A stretch of DNA of 64,000 nucleotides from Flectonema sp. DT1601 (lineage: Eukaryota; Euglenozoa; Diplonemea; Diplonemida; Diplonemidae): positions 565,001 through 629,000 of the forward strand of contig OZ025825.1 of the NCBI GenBank assembly GCA_964019425.1, given 5' to 3'. This document shows positions 39,657-50,231 of the stretch, piece by piece (position 1 is the first letter of the stretch; each line of letters begins with the position of its first letter). Made by a program: the position numbers and the translations under genes. The notes under the pieces were generated by a model that saw only the letters and a list, made by a program, of their open reading frames with translations, was not told where the DNA came from and did no database searches.

Positions 39657-40908
39657 ATGAAAGTACAGCCGGTCGGGTCTCTTGATGAGGCCCGATTGTT
39701 GTCCCTCTTCAGGAAATTCCTGAGTGAGGAACTGAGTGTTGAGAAGAAGAGAACGAAGAAGAAGAAGGGAGAGGCGGAAAAAACAGAAGCCAAGTGGCAA
39801 AAAGTTAGAGGTCCGCAAAAAATAGAAAGCTCAGCGAAGAGAACAGCCATTGCTCCGGGTAAGAAGGACAGATACATAGGCGCCTTACTGAATATGGCGA
39901 AGAAGCCTGATACGAAGTCGACCCAGCAGATTAAGACCCCGCTGATTAAGACACCTCCGTTAAAAACTCTGCCACCTTCATGGCAGAACATCACTTTACG
40001 ACCAGAAGACTGGGTTTTACCGGTTGTCACCGCTACGACAGCCTTCTCGAGTATTAGCAATACCTCTGGTATTTTTATTTGTAACCCAGCAGACGCAGTC
40101 CTGGCGTCTCGCAAACAAGGTGACTTTTCAGTCATCACTCACAAACAGTTGGAAGGTAGCACTCGGCTGACTTTTCCAATAACCATTAACGGAAAAACGT
40201 CGTCGCGTACTGGTTGGATCTCGTCCTACGGCAGCACGAAAGCCCCTCTCAGAACCCAACAGAAGTCTGAGAGAAACGTTAAAAATTGCGTAGTGTTATT
40301 TCACGCGCATAAATCTTATTTTGCGGAGAAGGTGGAAGTCACTCCGGACTTTCTGATGACACGCGCACGAGCAGCATACCTCAGTGCGTTCGGCGAAGAG
40401 ATCGACAGTCACCTGGTGTGGCCATCAAAACAGAGGGAAACCTCTAATAAAATTAGAACGGTGAACATGCGAATTCCGTACGCGCGTTCACAAGCTGTCG
40501 TTTGAGGTCACAGTCAACGGCCCAGACGGGTATTTTGTCACATTGCCGAAATTTACCCAGGACAGTATAGATGCAAAATTAAGCATCATCATGCTACAGA
40601 CAAACGATCTTCAGCAGGCAAAAAACATCGGGAAGTCCCTCAACTCTCCGGTGACTTTCTTACGTGGTACAAACAAACTAGGAATAATCTGTTCGGCATC
40701 AATGACTGACCAAACACGTTCATCGCTTGGAGAGCTCGCATGTCCTGCTCCACCGGTAGGAGATAAATACAGAATCTCTGTGGGCCGCCTTTCTCGGAGC
40801 CAACTATGGCAAATCTGTAATAGCCATGGTTGGGAAATTTCGACCTGCACCCACTTCAGCAGTGATTGTCCTTCCATGCTTTGCACCTGTCAAAATAATA
40901 AAACTTAA
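39657..40908 (+). pseudogene. Unidentified two-part ORF with cysteine-rich end
   Basis: First part 39657-40505 (282 residues): MKVQPVGSLDEARLLSLFRK, a lysine-rich stretch (KKRTKKKKGEAEK), proline/threonine repeats (IKTPLIKTPPLKTLPP), then a globular-looking region (RPEDWVLPVVTATTAFSSIS). The second part continues in another frame to 40908 (VNGPDGYFVTLPKFTQDS and on) and ends in a cysteine/histidine cluster (CTHFSSDCPSMLCTCQ). The frame change is near 40490. I do not recognise the protein. It may be ORF1 of the LINE that follows (N), or an independent gene; the 350 bp gap with hairpins before 41255 argues for a separate transcript. Confidence 0.45.
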
Positions 40909-41254
40909 AAACTACACACGCACCAAAAACAAGCGATTACACTAGAACGCGCGATTGCAAGAACACCCTGGTTCAAGGTGGCTCGCTGCGGCGGGGTAAC
41001 TGCAGTCCGTTTTCGTTGGACTCAGCTCCACCACGGGGTGGAGGGGTGAGGAGGGTGGGCTTCGAAAACGTGAGTGTGAGAGAAAGAAGTGATCGAGCTG
41101 TATAAAGAATTTCTTTTGAAAAATAGAAGGCTAAAGAATATATAAAAAATGTCTGTTGTTTTGTTCATTTTTCCAACTTCGGAATCATACACTTTTCTGT
41201 CTGATTCCTTTGATTATTTCTTTCCGGTGCTAAGCTTGGTGGAAAATTACCTGA
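40909..41254. other. Non-coding stretch with hairpins
   Basis: No ORF recognised. Two adjacent stem-loops: AGTCC/GGACT around 9 nt (about 41004-41022) and CTCCACC-ACGG-GGTGGAG (41026-41043, 7 bp, perfect). They recall the paired 3' hairpins of LINE C, so this may be the 3'UTR of the element or gene that ends at 40908. Confidence 0.4.
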
Positions 41255-41692
41255 ATGAATTCTAGGAAAAATTCGAAGACGAACATGAGGTCTAGTCATT
41301 GTATAGTAGTGGCACGGACGTCGCCTCCCAGCTCGGTCCTGTGGGCTGATGACTTCTTCATCACAGTGAATGCTGTGTCTTCAACACTTCCAACGCAGAA
41401 AGATTTCCCGGCCTTGGGAAAGTCGGATGGGGATGTACCTATTGACACGCCGATTGGAACCCCTTTACAACTCCCTAGTCAGCCCTCTGAGCCTTCCAAT
41501 GCCGAGATCATGCAGCAACTGCAGACGCTCAACCTTACCATAGATGGATTACGAAGGGAACTGGCCGCGGAGAAAGAAGCAAATCAGAAACTTAGAGATA
41601 AACTGGGTAAATCCAACAAAGATCGCGAACGCCGCAGCGGTCCGACCAGCGCCCTCGGGCCAACTCTCACGCTGATATGGCGGCTCAACTGA
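41255..41692 (+). pseudogene. LINE N ORF1 C-terminal part
   Basis: 145 residues from an ATG at 41255; no sign that this is the true start. It carries a proline-rich middle (PIDTPIGTPLQLPSQPSEPS) and a coiled coil (LQTLNLTIDGLRRELAAEKE and on). The helical region reads in this frame to about 41630; the following bases make equal sense in the next frame, ADMAAQLKHNQSAQ, which leads to the TAG at 41713. A one-base frame change near 41630-41640 would explain this, so the true ORF1 end is uncertain. Confidence 0.5.
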
Positions 41693-41712
41693 AGCACAAC
41701 CAGTCAGCCCAG

Positions 41713-41721
41713 TAGCAATCA
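41713..41721 (+). promoter_or_regulatory. Possible readthrough site, UAG CAA UCA
   Basis: CAG UAG CAA UCA matches the tobamovirus-type leaky context, a stop followed by CARYYA. It lies in the frame of the 2A-like motif and endonuclease, 20 codons upstream of GIHPNPGP. The upstream frame is open for only about 34 codons, so its link to ORF1 depends on the frame change noted above. Confidence 0.38.
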
Positions 41722-42020
41722 ATCGCTCCCATTCCTGACAACATATTTCATGAAACAGTAACAGCCTGTATTAACCTCTTACGCTCAGGGATCCACCCTA
41801 ATCCTGGGCCTCTTAGGGTACTCTCATGGAATATGAGAGCTTATAAAACATCGCGTTCACATCTTGATGCTATTATCGAAGCTCACGACCCTGATATTAT
41901 CCACCTCCAGGAAACTTGGTTGAAAGCAGATGTAACCGATGATCAACTTGGGATTACAGGATATTCATTATTCTGCCGTGATAGCCAATACAATCACATC
42001 AATCTTCAGGGGAAGGTCTA
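41716..42020 (+). pseudogene. LINE N ORF2 start: 2A-like motif and endonuclease, truncated
   Basis: Reads QSIAPIPDNIFHETVTACIN, then LLRSGIHPNPGP, a 2A-like motif one residue shorter than the common GDIHPNPGP form, directly followed by the endonuclease VLSWNMRAYK. LQETW, with the catalytic glutamate, is near 41907. It ends near 42020 after FCRDSQYN. No RT present. Confidence 0.7.
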
Positions 42021-42327
42021 ATTGGAGGTGATAGGTGTGGATGGGCATCGCTGAATTTTGTTGCAGACCATCTTTATCTTGACCGAATTAATTTCAGAAT
42101 GGATCCTGATCTTCTCCGCATATTGTTCTTTAACAAACAGAGGGTCACCAGAAACAACAGCTGCAATGGTGTTCATCATAAAAACTAAACAATGAAGTCG
42201 ATTCCTCAGGCATGCAGACCGGGTAAAATCCTGTTTTGAAATCCCTACATGAAGCAACCTCTGAATGTACAGCAAGACCACAATCAACAAGTTCCTTTGC
42301 TTGAGAACCTGAGAACTTCGTGAAAAA
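42021..42327. other. Unassigned sequence before tRNA-Thr copy 2
   Basis: No gene recognised on the plus strand. A 104-residue minus-strand frame covers it (INSVKIKMVCNKIQRCPSTP) and, starting exactly where N stops, could be an inverted part of N. I could not match it to any RT or RNase H motif. Confidence 0.3.
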
Positions 42328-42400
42328 GGCACCTGAGGGAGTCGAACCCTCGACCTTACGCTTACTGGGCGTACGCTCTAACCAACTGAGCTAAGGCGCC
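42328..42400 (-). tRNA. tRNA-Thr (AGT), second copy, C at position 33
   Basis: Base-for-base identical to the tRNA at 16680-16752, including loop CCAGTAA with C33 and both promoter boxes. Pol III terminator is five T downstream (42323-42327 read on the minus strand). Beyond the tRNA only the AATAATAA and TGCGTTTTT upstream motifs are shared with the first locus; the downstream flanks differ. LINE I1 begins 16 bp upstream of the tRNA 5' end, pointing away. Confidence 0.92.
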
Positions 42401-45400
42401 AATAATAACTTTTGCGTTTTTTATTTCGCGTGGTAACGCTGTGTCAAGTGAATGGAAAAGGAAAAAAAAAAAGGGGGAAAAAATAGCAGCGAAGAAACTT
42501 CCAATTAAATCGATCGTTAAGAGAGCACAAGCCAGAAATTGTTCTACTACAAGAAACATGGCTCAATTACGGAAAATTTCTGAATATAGATGGTTATATT
42601 ATAATTCGAAGAGACAGCCTTCTGAAGGTAGGATACCGAGGTCTGGCCATACTTGTCAGAATGGATATTAAAAATTATGTGACAAAACTCCCCGACATCT
42701 CATACGACCAAACTGAGATACTATCTGTAGAATTGCGATCAACACCGCCATTAAAAATACACAATGTATATCACCCGCCTAACGTAACGGCAAACACATG
42801 GAAGTTACCAACAGAGCCAGGAACACTGGTAGCAGGCGATATCAACGGACATCATGAGATCTGGTCAAAAGGAAAGACGAATTCAGCAGGAACAAGCTTC
42901 TATAATTGGTCATTAGAAGCTGCCATGGAAGTATTAAACGAGCCCCAGCAGATAACGAGACCATTGAGCTCATCCTCCCCAGATATTATTGCTCTGGATA
43001 ATTCAATGATGGCAAACATAGGACTGCTAAATGGATGGAGTAGTGACCATCTTCCAATAAGTGTAAAGATTGAAAACATACACTTGACGAAAACCAAAAC
43101 ACAATCGAACGAGATGTGGCAATGGAAATGGAAGTGTGCAAAGTGGCATGCATACTCGGAGGTTTTAACGACGGCGGCAACGAAGTTAAAGAATATTGAA
43201 ACAGTGCAAAAACTTGCAAAAAGGATCTCTGTAGAAATTCTGAAGGCTGCGAAACAAACCATACCGGGCTATAAGAAAAGGACGCAAACCACCTTCTCAG
43301 TGAGGGATCCAGAAATAGAAAGACTGCTTGATGAACCCAACCAGGACAAAGTTGACAAGGATGCCATTGCGGAAGGCATTAGAAAAATTAAAAGAAACAT
43401 CATCGAATGTGACATGACTGGGATGGACTACCAATGGGCTTTCAGAAAAGTAAAGCAACTTGAAGGGGGCATTGTTGATAATAACATTAGCGAATTAGAA
43501 CATGAAGGCAGTACAACAACTGATCCAAAAGAAATGGCAGACATATTTACCACGGCATACGCGACACAATTCAATCTGGTAGACGACGAAGTGCCCTCCT
43601 TGGTATTTGAGAACAAACCAGGGGACGAAGGCAATGAAGAATTCACAATGAGAGAACTAAAGCGACAGCTCAAGAAATTAAAAGACAAGAAAGCACCTGG
43701 ACCGGATGGGGTGTGGAACACTATGTTAAAGAAACTCCCAGAAACATTTATGGTGCAACTCTTACGGCTGTTCAACATGACTTGGGAAAAGTCGGCGGTT
43801 CCGAGATCTTGGAAGTATGGGATAGTAGTTCCAATCTTAAAATCGGGAAAAGACAAGAAACGTGTACTCTCTTACCGACCAATAACATTGACGTCAGCAA
43901 TAAGCAAGTTGTTTGAGAAGATGATGGCAGAAAGGATGCATCATTTACTTGGGGACAGAATGAGTGCGCGGCAAGCCGCATATAAAAGAGGGCGCAGTGC
44001 CGTAGAAAATCTCTGCATGATAACAGAGAGACTACTAGATGGAAGGTACCGAGGTAGGGAATCGATGTTAATGACGTTTGACCTGCAGAAGGCATTCGAT
44101 GCCGTCCAACCGAAAATTCTACTGAAGAGGATGTCTGAAGTTGGGATACCGGCGAAATACACAAGATGGGTCCAGAGCTATTTGACTGGGAGAAAGATCA
44201 CAACCAGAGTAAACGGCGAAAAGGGAACATTCAAACACATACAAGTTGGAGTACCCCAAGGAAGTGTCCTAGGACCACAGCTATTCTCGATATACATCGA
44301 AAGCCTTATACGAGAATTGAATAGGTATAAACCAGCAGTCTTTGCAGATGATGTTGGGCTCGTGATGACATCTCCAGATGTTAAAGGACTGGAGGACAAA
44401 GCTAACACAGCAGTACGCATCTTCTCAAATTGGGCCGCAGCATCCCACATTTGTATAAACAAGAGCCCGGGTAAAACAGAGTTCATACATGTGAGGCCGG
44501 ATACCGATAGCCAAGACAATAAGTCTCCACAAGTGCTATACCCGGAGGGGCACACCTTCAAATATGTCGTCACAACAGCAGAGGCCATCCGAAAAATGCT
44601 AAATAATCAGGACTCAACTACTATAGGCAATTCTAAAAAGGCGATAACACATTTCTATGTGGTTCCGCAGCATAAAATAAAACGAAAATTACCGACGACA
44701 GAAACTGTATTGGTAGACATGCAGATGGAACCTAGTAAATGCTCACAACTGCAAAAGGTTCGCACCAGAGGAGACATCCTGAGGATGCTACAAGGAACTG
44801 GATCTGGTCTCAAGGCTTTTGCATTTTCGGTGGTGGACAAACTACATGAAACGGATGTAGTAAGATACTTGGGAGTTCTGTACGACAAAAACCTCGACTT
44901 CAAAACTCACATGCGAAAGATGATGACGGCAGCCTCCAGAGGACTGGGGCTCCTGCTAAGACTCTCCAGGATGGGATGCAGGAAGAGAACCCTCATCTGT
45001 GTTCTGGTGACCGTTGTAATGGCGAGAGTGCTCTATGGGGTTGAAAGTTTTGCCTGGCTGCTGCCAAAGAGAGGTGACGTCAGTCTTGAGAGGCTAAACA
45101 TCTTAATAAACAGAGCCGCTAGACAGGTAACGGGATGTCTGCCAAGCACCAGACTGAGGAACTTGTACCATGAAGCAGATATGCCGAAATTACAAGAACA
45201 CATACGCTACAAGATGTGTAGGGCCTATGAAGAATTCAAATTAAGTCCCCACCTACCAGCTTGTAGCCTCACAATGACGGAGGGAGGCCTAAACTACCCA
45301 CCAAAAACAGCTTGGGGTCGCATAGTTTGGGATGAATATGTGTCGGGGATCCCGGGACTCGACAAACACAGAAGCTCGTATCACTCGGAAATCAATCCAA

Positions 45401-46645
45401 AGCACTATAAGATGCGATCATGGAAGGTAACTAATGCAATGGAATTCAACTACTGTTTTGGAAAAGAAGAGGCAAAAGACAAAGAAGCCGGTCTACCAAT
45501 TGAAGACGTGAAGGTGTACACAGATGGGTCTATTAGACATAGGACGAAGACGTACATGACTAAGTCAGGAGCATCTGTGATAATAGTGAAGGGTAAGGAA
45601 GTTAGCATGACCGGATTCAGAATACCTGTAGCAGGAAGCTCCTACAGAACTGAACAGATAGCCGTGGAACAAGCGATGAGGATACTCCTGAAAAACAAAA
45701 AGGCATCCGAAGGAATACTTCCCACAACAAAGACGCATATTCTAACTGACTCAATGTCGCTAATACAGGCACTTGAGCGAGGACCTGAAGAACAGAAATC
45801 TGCTACAAACGCATCAATCTGGAAGTTAGCACTGAAACTGGAACACAGAGGTGTTAATATTAACATGCAGTATGTCCCAGCACATATGGATGTGCTGTAT
45901 AATGAAATAGCAGACAAGGTGGCAAAACACGCTGCAGGTACGATAAAGAAACCTCCAGATGACAGTGTGGTACTCGAGAGTTTAGTTACTAGACTGGATA
46001 TGGGAACCCTTATGACTTTTCACAAGAGAAGAAAACGAGAGGAGTGGATTGGAGCCGGCGAACAGAGGCATCCACCTTTTGTAGAAGAACTGACGAGACC
46101 ACAAGAAGTCCTAATGTCCCGCTTCAGAGTTGGACACTGTAGATCTCTTAAACTAAAAGGAATGAACGAACAGTGCATCTTCTGTCATGGAGATACTGCA
46201 ACACCGCATCATGTGCTTTTCAAGTGCAACCACTGGTGTATCCAAAAGATGAGATCATTGTACATACACAGCATGATTAATACCGAAACTGGTGAAGTAG
46301 TGAGTAAAGTAGAGGACTGCTTCTTAAAGGAGAATCAACGCAGCATGTCCAACTTTGTAGTGGTACTGGACCAAATAGCTGAAATACTCGGAAGACCTGG
46401 AAATCCATAATTTAAAGATGCGGTTCTTAGACCAAATGAGGAAGTAAACTGAACTCTTTAGTAATTGATAAACAAAGAAAACAAAGAAGATACGAAGCCT
46501 ACGGGAACCCCCCATCCCATCCCCAATCCCCACAAAAAGAAAGTTTACAGAAGAAAGAAAGAACAACCGCGCCTAACAGCGCAAACAGCAAAGCAGGTCG
46601 AAGGAACCTGCTGTGCACACAAAAAAAAAAAAAAAAAAAAAAAAA
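42401..46645 (+). mobile_element. LINE-gamma copy I1, ORF1 deleted
   Basis: Has the tRNA-proximal 5'UTR (TATTTCGCGTGGTAACG) but jumps near 42495 from the 5'UTR straight into ORF2 codon 20 or so; ORF1 is entirely missing. 3'UTR with GCGC and AGCAGGT hairpins, 25-nt A-tail at 46621-46645. First unit of the five-copy array. Confidence 0.9.
42499..46410 (+). CDS. LINE-gamma ORF2 (copy I1), nearly complete and intact
   Basis: Uninterrupted from FQLNRSLREHKPEIVLLQETW to the stop at 46410; the first in-frame ATG is at 42661. It lacks only the first 18 or so residues (compare 56049), which include the SNNIRS endonuclease motif. Endonuclease: LQETW, GDINGHH near 42837, SSDHLPIS near 43042. RT: APGPDGVW (43696), SYRPITLTS (43873), DLQKAFDAVQ (44081), GVPQGSVLGPQLFSIYI (44248), FADDVGLVM (44341). 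RNase H: VYTDGS near 45515, LTDSMSLIQAL near 45745, PAHMDVLYNEIADKVAK near 45878. CCHC knuckle near 46173. Lack of any stop over 1300 codons implies recent activity. It keeps the RNase H residues changed by a frameshift in I2 and I4. Confidence 0.94.
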   Translation, partial: FQLNRSLREHKPEIVLLQETWLNYGKFLNIDGYIIIRRDSLLKVGYRGLAILVRMDIKNYVTKLPDISYDQTEILSVELRSTPPLKIHNVYHPPNVTANTWKLPTEPGTLVAGDINGHHEIWSKGKTNSAGTSFYNWSLEAAMEVLNEPQQITRPLSSSSPDIIALDNSMMANIGLLNGWSSDHLPISVKIENIHLTKTKTQSNEMWQWKWKCAKWHAYSEVLTTAATKLKNIETVQKLAKRISVEILKAAKQTIPGYKKRTQTTFSVRDPEIERLLDEPNQDKVDKDAIAEGIRKIKRNIIECDMTGMDYQWAFRKVKQLEGGIVDNNISELEHEGSTTTDPKEMADIFTTAYATQFNLVDDEVPSLVFENKPGDEGNEEFTMRELKRQLKKLKDKKAPGPDGVWNTMLKKLPETFMVQLLRLFNMTWEKSAVPRSWKYGIVVPILKSGKDKKRVLSYRPITLTSAISKLFEKMMAERMHHLLGDRMSARQAAYKRGRSAVENLCMITERLLDGRYRGRESMLMTFDLQKAFDAVQPKILLKRMSEVGIPAKYTRWVQSYLTGRKITTRVNGEKGTFKHIQVGVPQGSVLGPQLFSIYIESLIRELNRYKPAVFADDVGLVMTSPDVKGLEDKANTAVRIFSNWAAASHICINKSPGKTEFIHVRPDTDSQDNKSPQVLYPEGHTFKYVVTTAEAIRKMLNNQDSTTIGNSKKAITHFYVVPQHKIKRKLPTTETVLVDMQMEPSKCSQLQKVRTRGDILRMLQGTGSGLKAFAFSVVDKLHETDVVRYLGVLYDKNLDFKTHMRKMMTAASRGLGLLLRLSRMGCRKRTLICVLVTVVMARVLYGVESFAWLLPKRGDVSLERLNILINRAARQVTGCLPSTRLRNLYHEADMPKLQEHIRYKMCRAYEEFKLSPHLPACSLTMTEGGLNYPPKTAWGRIVWDEYVSGIPGLDKHRSSYHSEINPKHYKMRSWKVTNAMEFNYCFGKEEAKDKEAGLPIEDVKVYTDGSIRHRTKTYMTKSGASVIIVKGKEVSMTGFRIPVAGSSYRTEQIAVEQAMRILLKNKKASEGILPTTKTHILTDSMSLIQALERGPEEQKSATNASIWKLALKLEHRGVNINMQYVPAHMDVLYNEIADKVAKHAAGTIKKPPDDSVVLESLVTRLDMGTLMTFHKRRKREEWIGAGEQRHPPFVEELTRPQEVLMSRFRVGHCRSLKLKGMNEQCIFCHGDTATPHHVLFKCNHWCIQKMRSLYIHSMINTETGEVVSKVEDCFLKENQRSMSNFVVVLDQIAEILGRPGNP

Positions 46646-49600
46646 GAAAGTAGAAGATGGATTGAAAACATACACTTGACGAAAACCAAACCACAATCGA
46701 ACGAGATGTGGCAATGGAAATGGAAGTGTGCAAAGTGGCATGCATACTCGGAGGTTTTAACGACGGCGGCAACGAAGTTAAAGAATATTGAAACAGTGCA
46801 AAAACTTGCAACAAGGATCTCTGTAGAAATTCTGAAGGCTGCGAAACAAACCATACCGGGCTATAAGAAAAGGACGCAAACCACCTTCTCAGTGAGGGAT
46901 CCAGAAATAGAAAGACTGCTTGATGAACCCAACCAGGACAAAGTTGACAAGGATGCCATTGCGGAAGGCATCAGAAAAATTAAAAGAAGCATCATCGAAT
47001 GTGACATGACTGGGATGGACTACCAATGGGCTTTCAGAAAAGTAAAGCAACTTGAAGGGGGCATTGTTGATAATAACATTAGCGAATTAGAACATGAAGG
47101 CAGTACAACAACTGATCCAAAAGAAATGGCAGACATATTTACCACGGCATACGCGACACAATTCAATCTGGTAGACGACGAAGTGCCCTCCTTGGTATTT
47201 GAGAACAAACCAGGGGACGAAGGCAATGAAGAATTCACAATGAGAGAACTAAAGCGACAGCTCAAGAAATTAAAAGACAAGAAAGCACCTGGACCGGATG
47301 GGGTGTGGAACACTATGTTAAAGAAACTCCCAGAAACATTTATGGTGCAACTCTTACGGCTGTTCAACATGACTTGGGAAAAGTCGGCGGTTCCGAGATC
47401 TTGGAAGTATGGGATAGTAGTTCCAATCTTAAAATCGGGAAAAGACAAGAAACGTGTACTCTCTTACCGACCAATAACATTGACGTCAGCAATAAGCAAG
47501 TTGTTTGAGAAGATGATGGCAGAAAGGATGCATCATTTACTTGGGGACAGAATGAGTGCGCGGCAAGCCGCATATAAAAGAGGGCGCAGTGCCGTAGAAA
47601 ATCTCTGCATGATAACAGAGAGACTACTAGATGGAAGGTACCGAGGTAGGGAATCGATGTTAATGACGTTTGACCTGCAGAAGGCATTCGATGCCGTCCA
47701 ACCGAAAATTCTACTGAAGAGGATGTCTGAAGTTGGGATACCGGCGAAATACACAAGATGGGTCCAGAGCTATTTAACTGGGAGAAAGATCACAACCAGA
47801 GTAAACGGCGAAAAGGGAACATTCAAACACATACAAGTTGGAGTACCCCAAGGAAGTGTCCTAGGACCACAGCTATTCTCGATATACATCGAAAGCCTTA
47901 TACGAGAATTGAATAGGTATAAACCAGCAGTCTTTGCAGATGATGTTGGGCTCGTGATGACATCTCCAGATGTTAAAGGACTGGAGGACAAAGCTAACAC
48001 AGCAGTACGCATCTTCTCAAATTGGGCCGCAGCATCCCACATTTGTATAAACAAGAGCCCGGGTAAAACAGAGTTCATACATGTGAGGCCGGATACCGAT
48101 AGCCAAGAAAATAAGTCTCCACAAGTGCTATACCCGGAGGGGCACACCTTCAAATATGTCGTCACAACAGCAGAGGCCATCCGAAAAATGCTAAATAATC
48201 AGGACTCAACTACTATAGGCAATTCTAAAAAGGCGATAACACATTTCTATGTGGTTCCGCAGCATAAAATAAAACGAAAATTACCGACGACAGAAACTGT
48301 ATTGGTAGACATGCAGATGGAACCTAGTAAATGCTCACAACTGAAAAAGGTTCGCACCAGAGGAGACATCCTGAGGATGCTGCAAGGAACTGGATCTGGT
48401 CTCAAGGCTTTTGCATTTTCGGTGGTGGACAAACTACATGAAACGGATGTAGTAAGATACTTGGGAGTTCTGTACGACAAAAACCTCGACTTCAAAACTC
48501 ACATGCGAAAGATGATGACGGCAGCCTCCAGAGGACTGGGGCTCCTGCTAAGACTCTCCAGGATGGGATGCAGGAAGAGAACCCTCATCTGTGTTCTGGT
48601 GACCGTTGTAATGGCGAGAGTGCTCTATGGGGTTGAAAGTTTTGCCTGGCTGCTGCCAAAGAGAGGTGACGTCAGTCTTGAGAGGCTAAACATCTTAATA
48701 AACAGAGCCGCTAGACAGGTAACGGGATGTCTGCCAAGCACCAGACTGAGGAACTTGTACCATGAAGCAGATATGCCGAAATTACAAGAACACATACGCT
48801 ACAAGATGTGTAAGGCCTATGAAGAATTCAAATTAAGTCCCCACCTACCAGCTTGTAGCCTCACAATGACGGAGGGAGGCCTAAACTACCCACCAAAAAC
48901 AGCTTGGGGTCGCATAGTTTGGGATGAATATGTGTCGGGGATCCCGGGACTCGACAAACACAGAAGCTCGTATCACTCGGAAATCAATCCAAAGCACTAT
49001 AAGATGCGATCATGGAAGGTAACTAATGCAATGGAATTCAACTACTGTTTTGGAAAAGAAGAGGCAAAAGACAAAGAAGCCGGTCTACCAATTGAAGACG
49101 TGAAGGTGTACACAGATGGGTCTATTAGACATAGGACGAAGACGTACATGACTAAGTCAGGAGCATCTGTGATAATAGTGAAGGGTAAGGAAGTTAGCAT
49201 GACCGGATTCAGAATACCTGTAGCAGGAAGCTCCTACAGAACTGAACAGATAGCCGTGGAACAAGCGATGAGAATACTCCTGAAAAACAAAAAGGCATCC
49301 GAAGGAATACTTCCCACAACAAAGACGCATATTCTAACTACTCAATGTCGCTAATACAGGCACTTGAGCGAGGACCTGAAGAACAGAAATCTGCTACAAA
49401 CGCATCAATCTGGAAGTTAGCACTGAAACTGGAACACAGAGGTGTTAATATTAACATGCAGTATGTCCCAGCACATATGGATGTGCTGTATAATGAAATA
49501 GCAGACAAGGTGGCAAAACACGCTGCAGGTACGATAAAGAAACCTCCAGATGACAGTGTGGTACTCGAGAGTTTAGTTACTAGACTGGATATGGGAACCC

Positions 49601-50229
49601 TTATGACTTTTCACAAGAGAAGAAAACGAGAGGAGTGGATTGGAGCCGGCGAACAGAGGCATCCACCTTTTGTAGAAGAACTGACGAGACCACAAGAAGT
49701 CCTAATGTCCCGCTTCAGAGTTGGACACTGTAGATCTCTTAAACTAAAAGGAATAAACGAACAGTGCATCTTCTGTCATGGAGATACTGCAACACCGCAT
49801 CATGTGCTTTTCAAGTGCAACCACTGGTGTATCCAAAAGATGAGATCATTGTACATACACAGCATGATTAATACCGAAACTGGTGAAGTAGTGAGTAAAG
49901 TAGAGGACTGCTTCTTAAAGGAGAATCAACGCAGCATGTCCAACTTTGTAGTGGTACTGGACCAAATAGCTGAAATGCTCGGAAGACCTGGAAATCCATA
50001 ATTTAAAGATGCGGTTCTTAGACCAAATGAGGAAGTAAACTGAACTCTTTAGTAATTGATAAAGAAAGAAAACAAAGAAGATACGAAGCCTACGGGAACC
50101 CCCCATCCCATCCCCAATCCCCACAAAAAGAAAGTGTACAGAAGAAAGAAAGAACAACCGCGCCTAACAGCGCAAACAGCAAAGCAGGTCGAAGGAACCT
50201 GCTGTGCACACAAAAAAAAAAAAAAAAAA
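46646..50229 (+). mobile_element. LINE-gamma copy I2, 5'-truncated with internal junction
   Basis: Starts on I1's A-tail. Its first 14 bases (AAAGTAGAAGATGG) match the ORF1 coiled-coil region of I4 (near 55754), then the sequence jumps to the ORF2 endonuclease end (ATTGAAAACATACAC, 56673 in I4). A-tail 50212-50229. Confidence 0.9.
46661..50001 (+). pseudogene. LINE-gamma ORF2 (copy I2), one frameshift
   Basis: From IENIHLTKTKPQSNE (end of EN) through complete RT (GVPQGSVLGPQL near 47840, FADDVG near 47935) and the first RNase H motif (VYTDGS near 49107). A one-base deletion near 49339, where I1 and I3 read CTAACTGACTCAATG, shifts the frame inside the second RNase H motif (LTDS); the remaining RNase H and CCHC read in another frame to 50001. 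The same deletion is in I4. Confidence 0.93.
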
Positions 50230-50231
50230 GA

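Larger units (their letters stand above)
41255..42020 (+). mobile_element. LINE N: third 2A-type LINE, 5' fragment
   Basis: End of an ORF1 with a coiled coil, a possible leaky stop, a 2A-like motif and the first 60 residues of an APE endonuclease, then truncation near 42020. Sequence is distinct from both alpha/gamma and C/D (LSWNMRAYKTSRSHLDAIIE). Confidence 0.7.
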
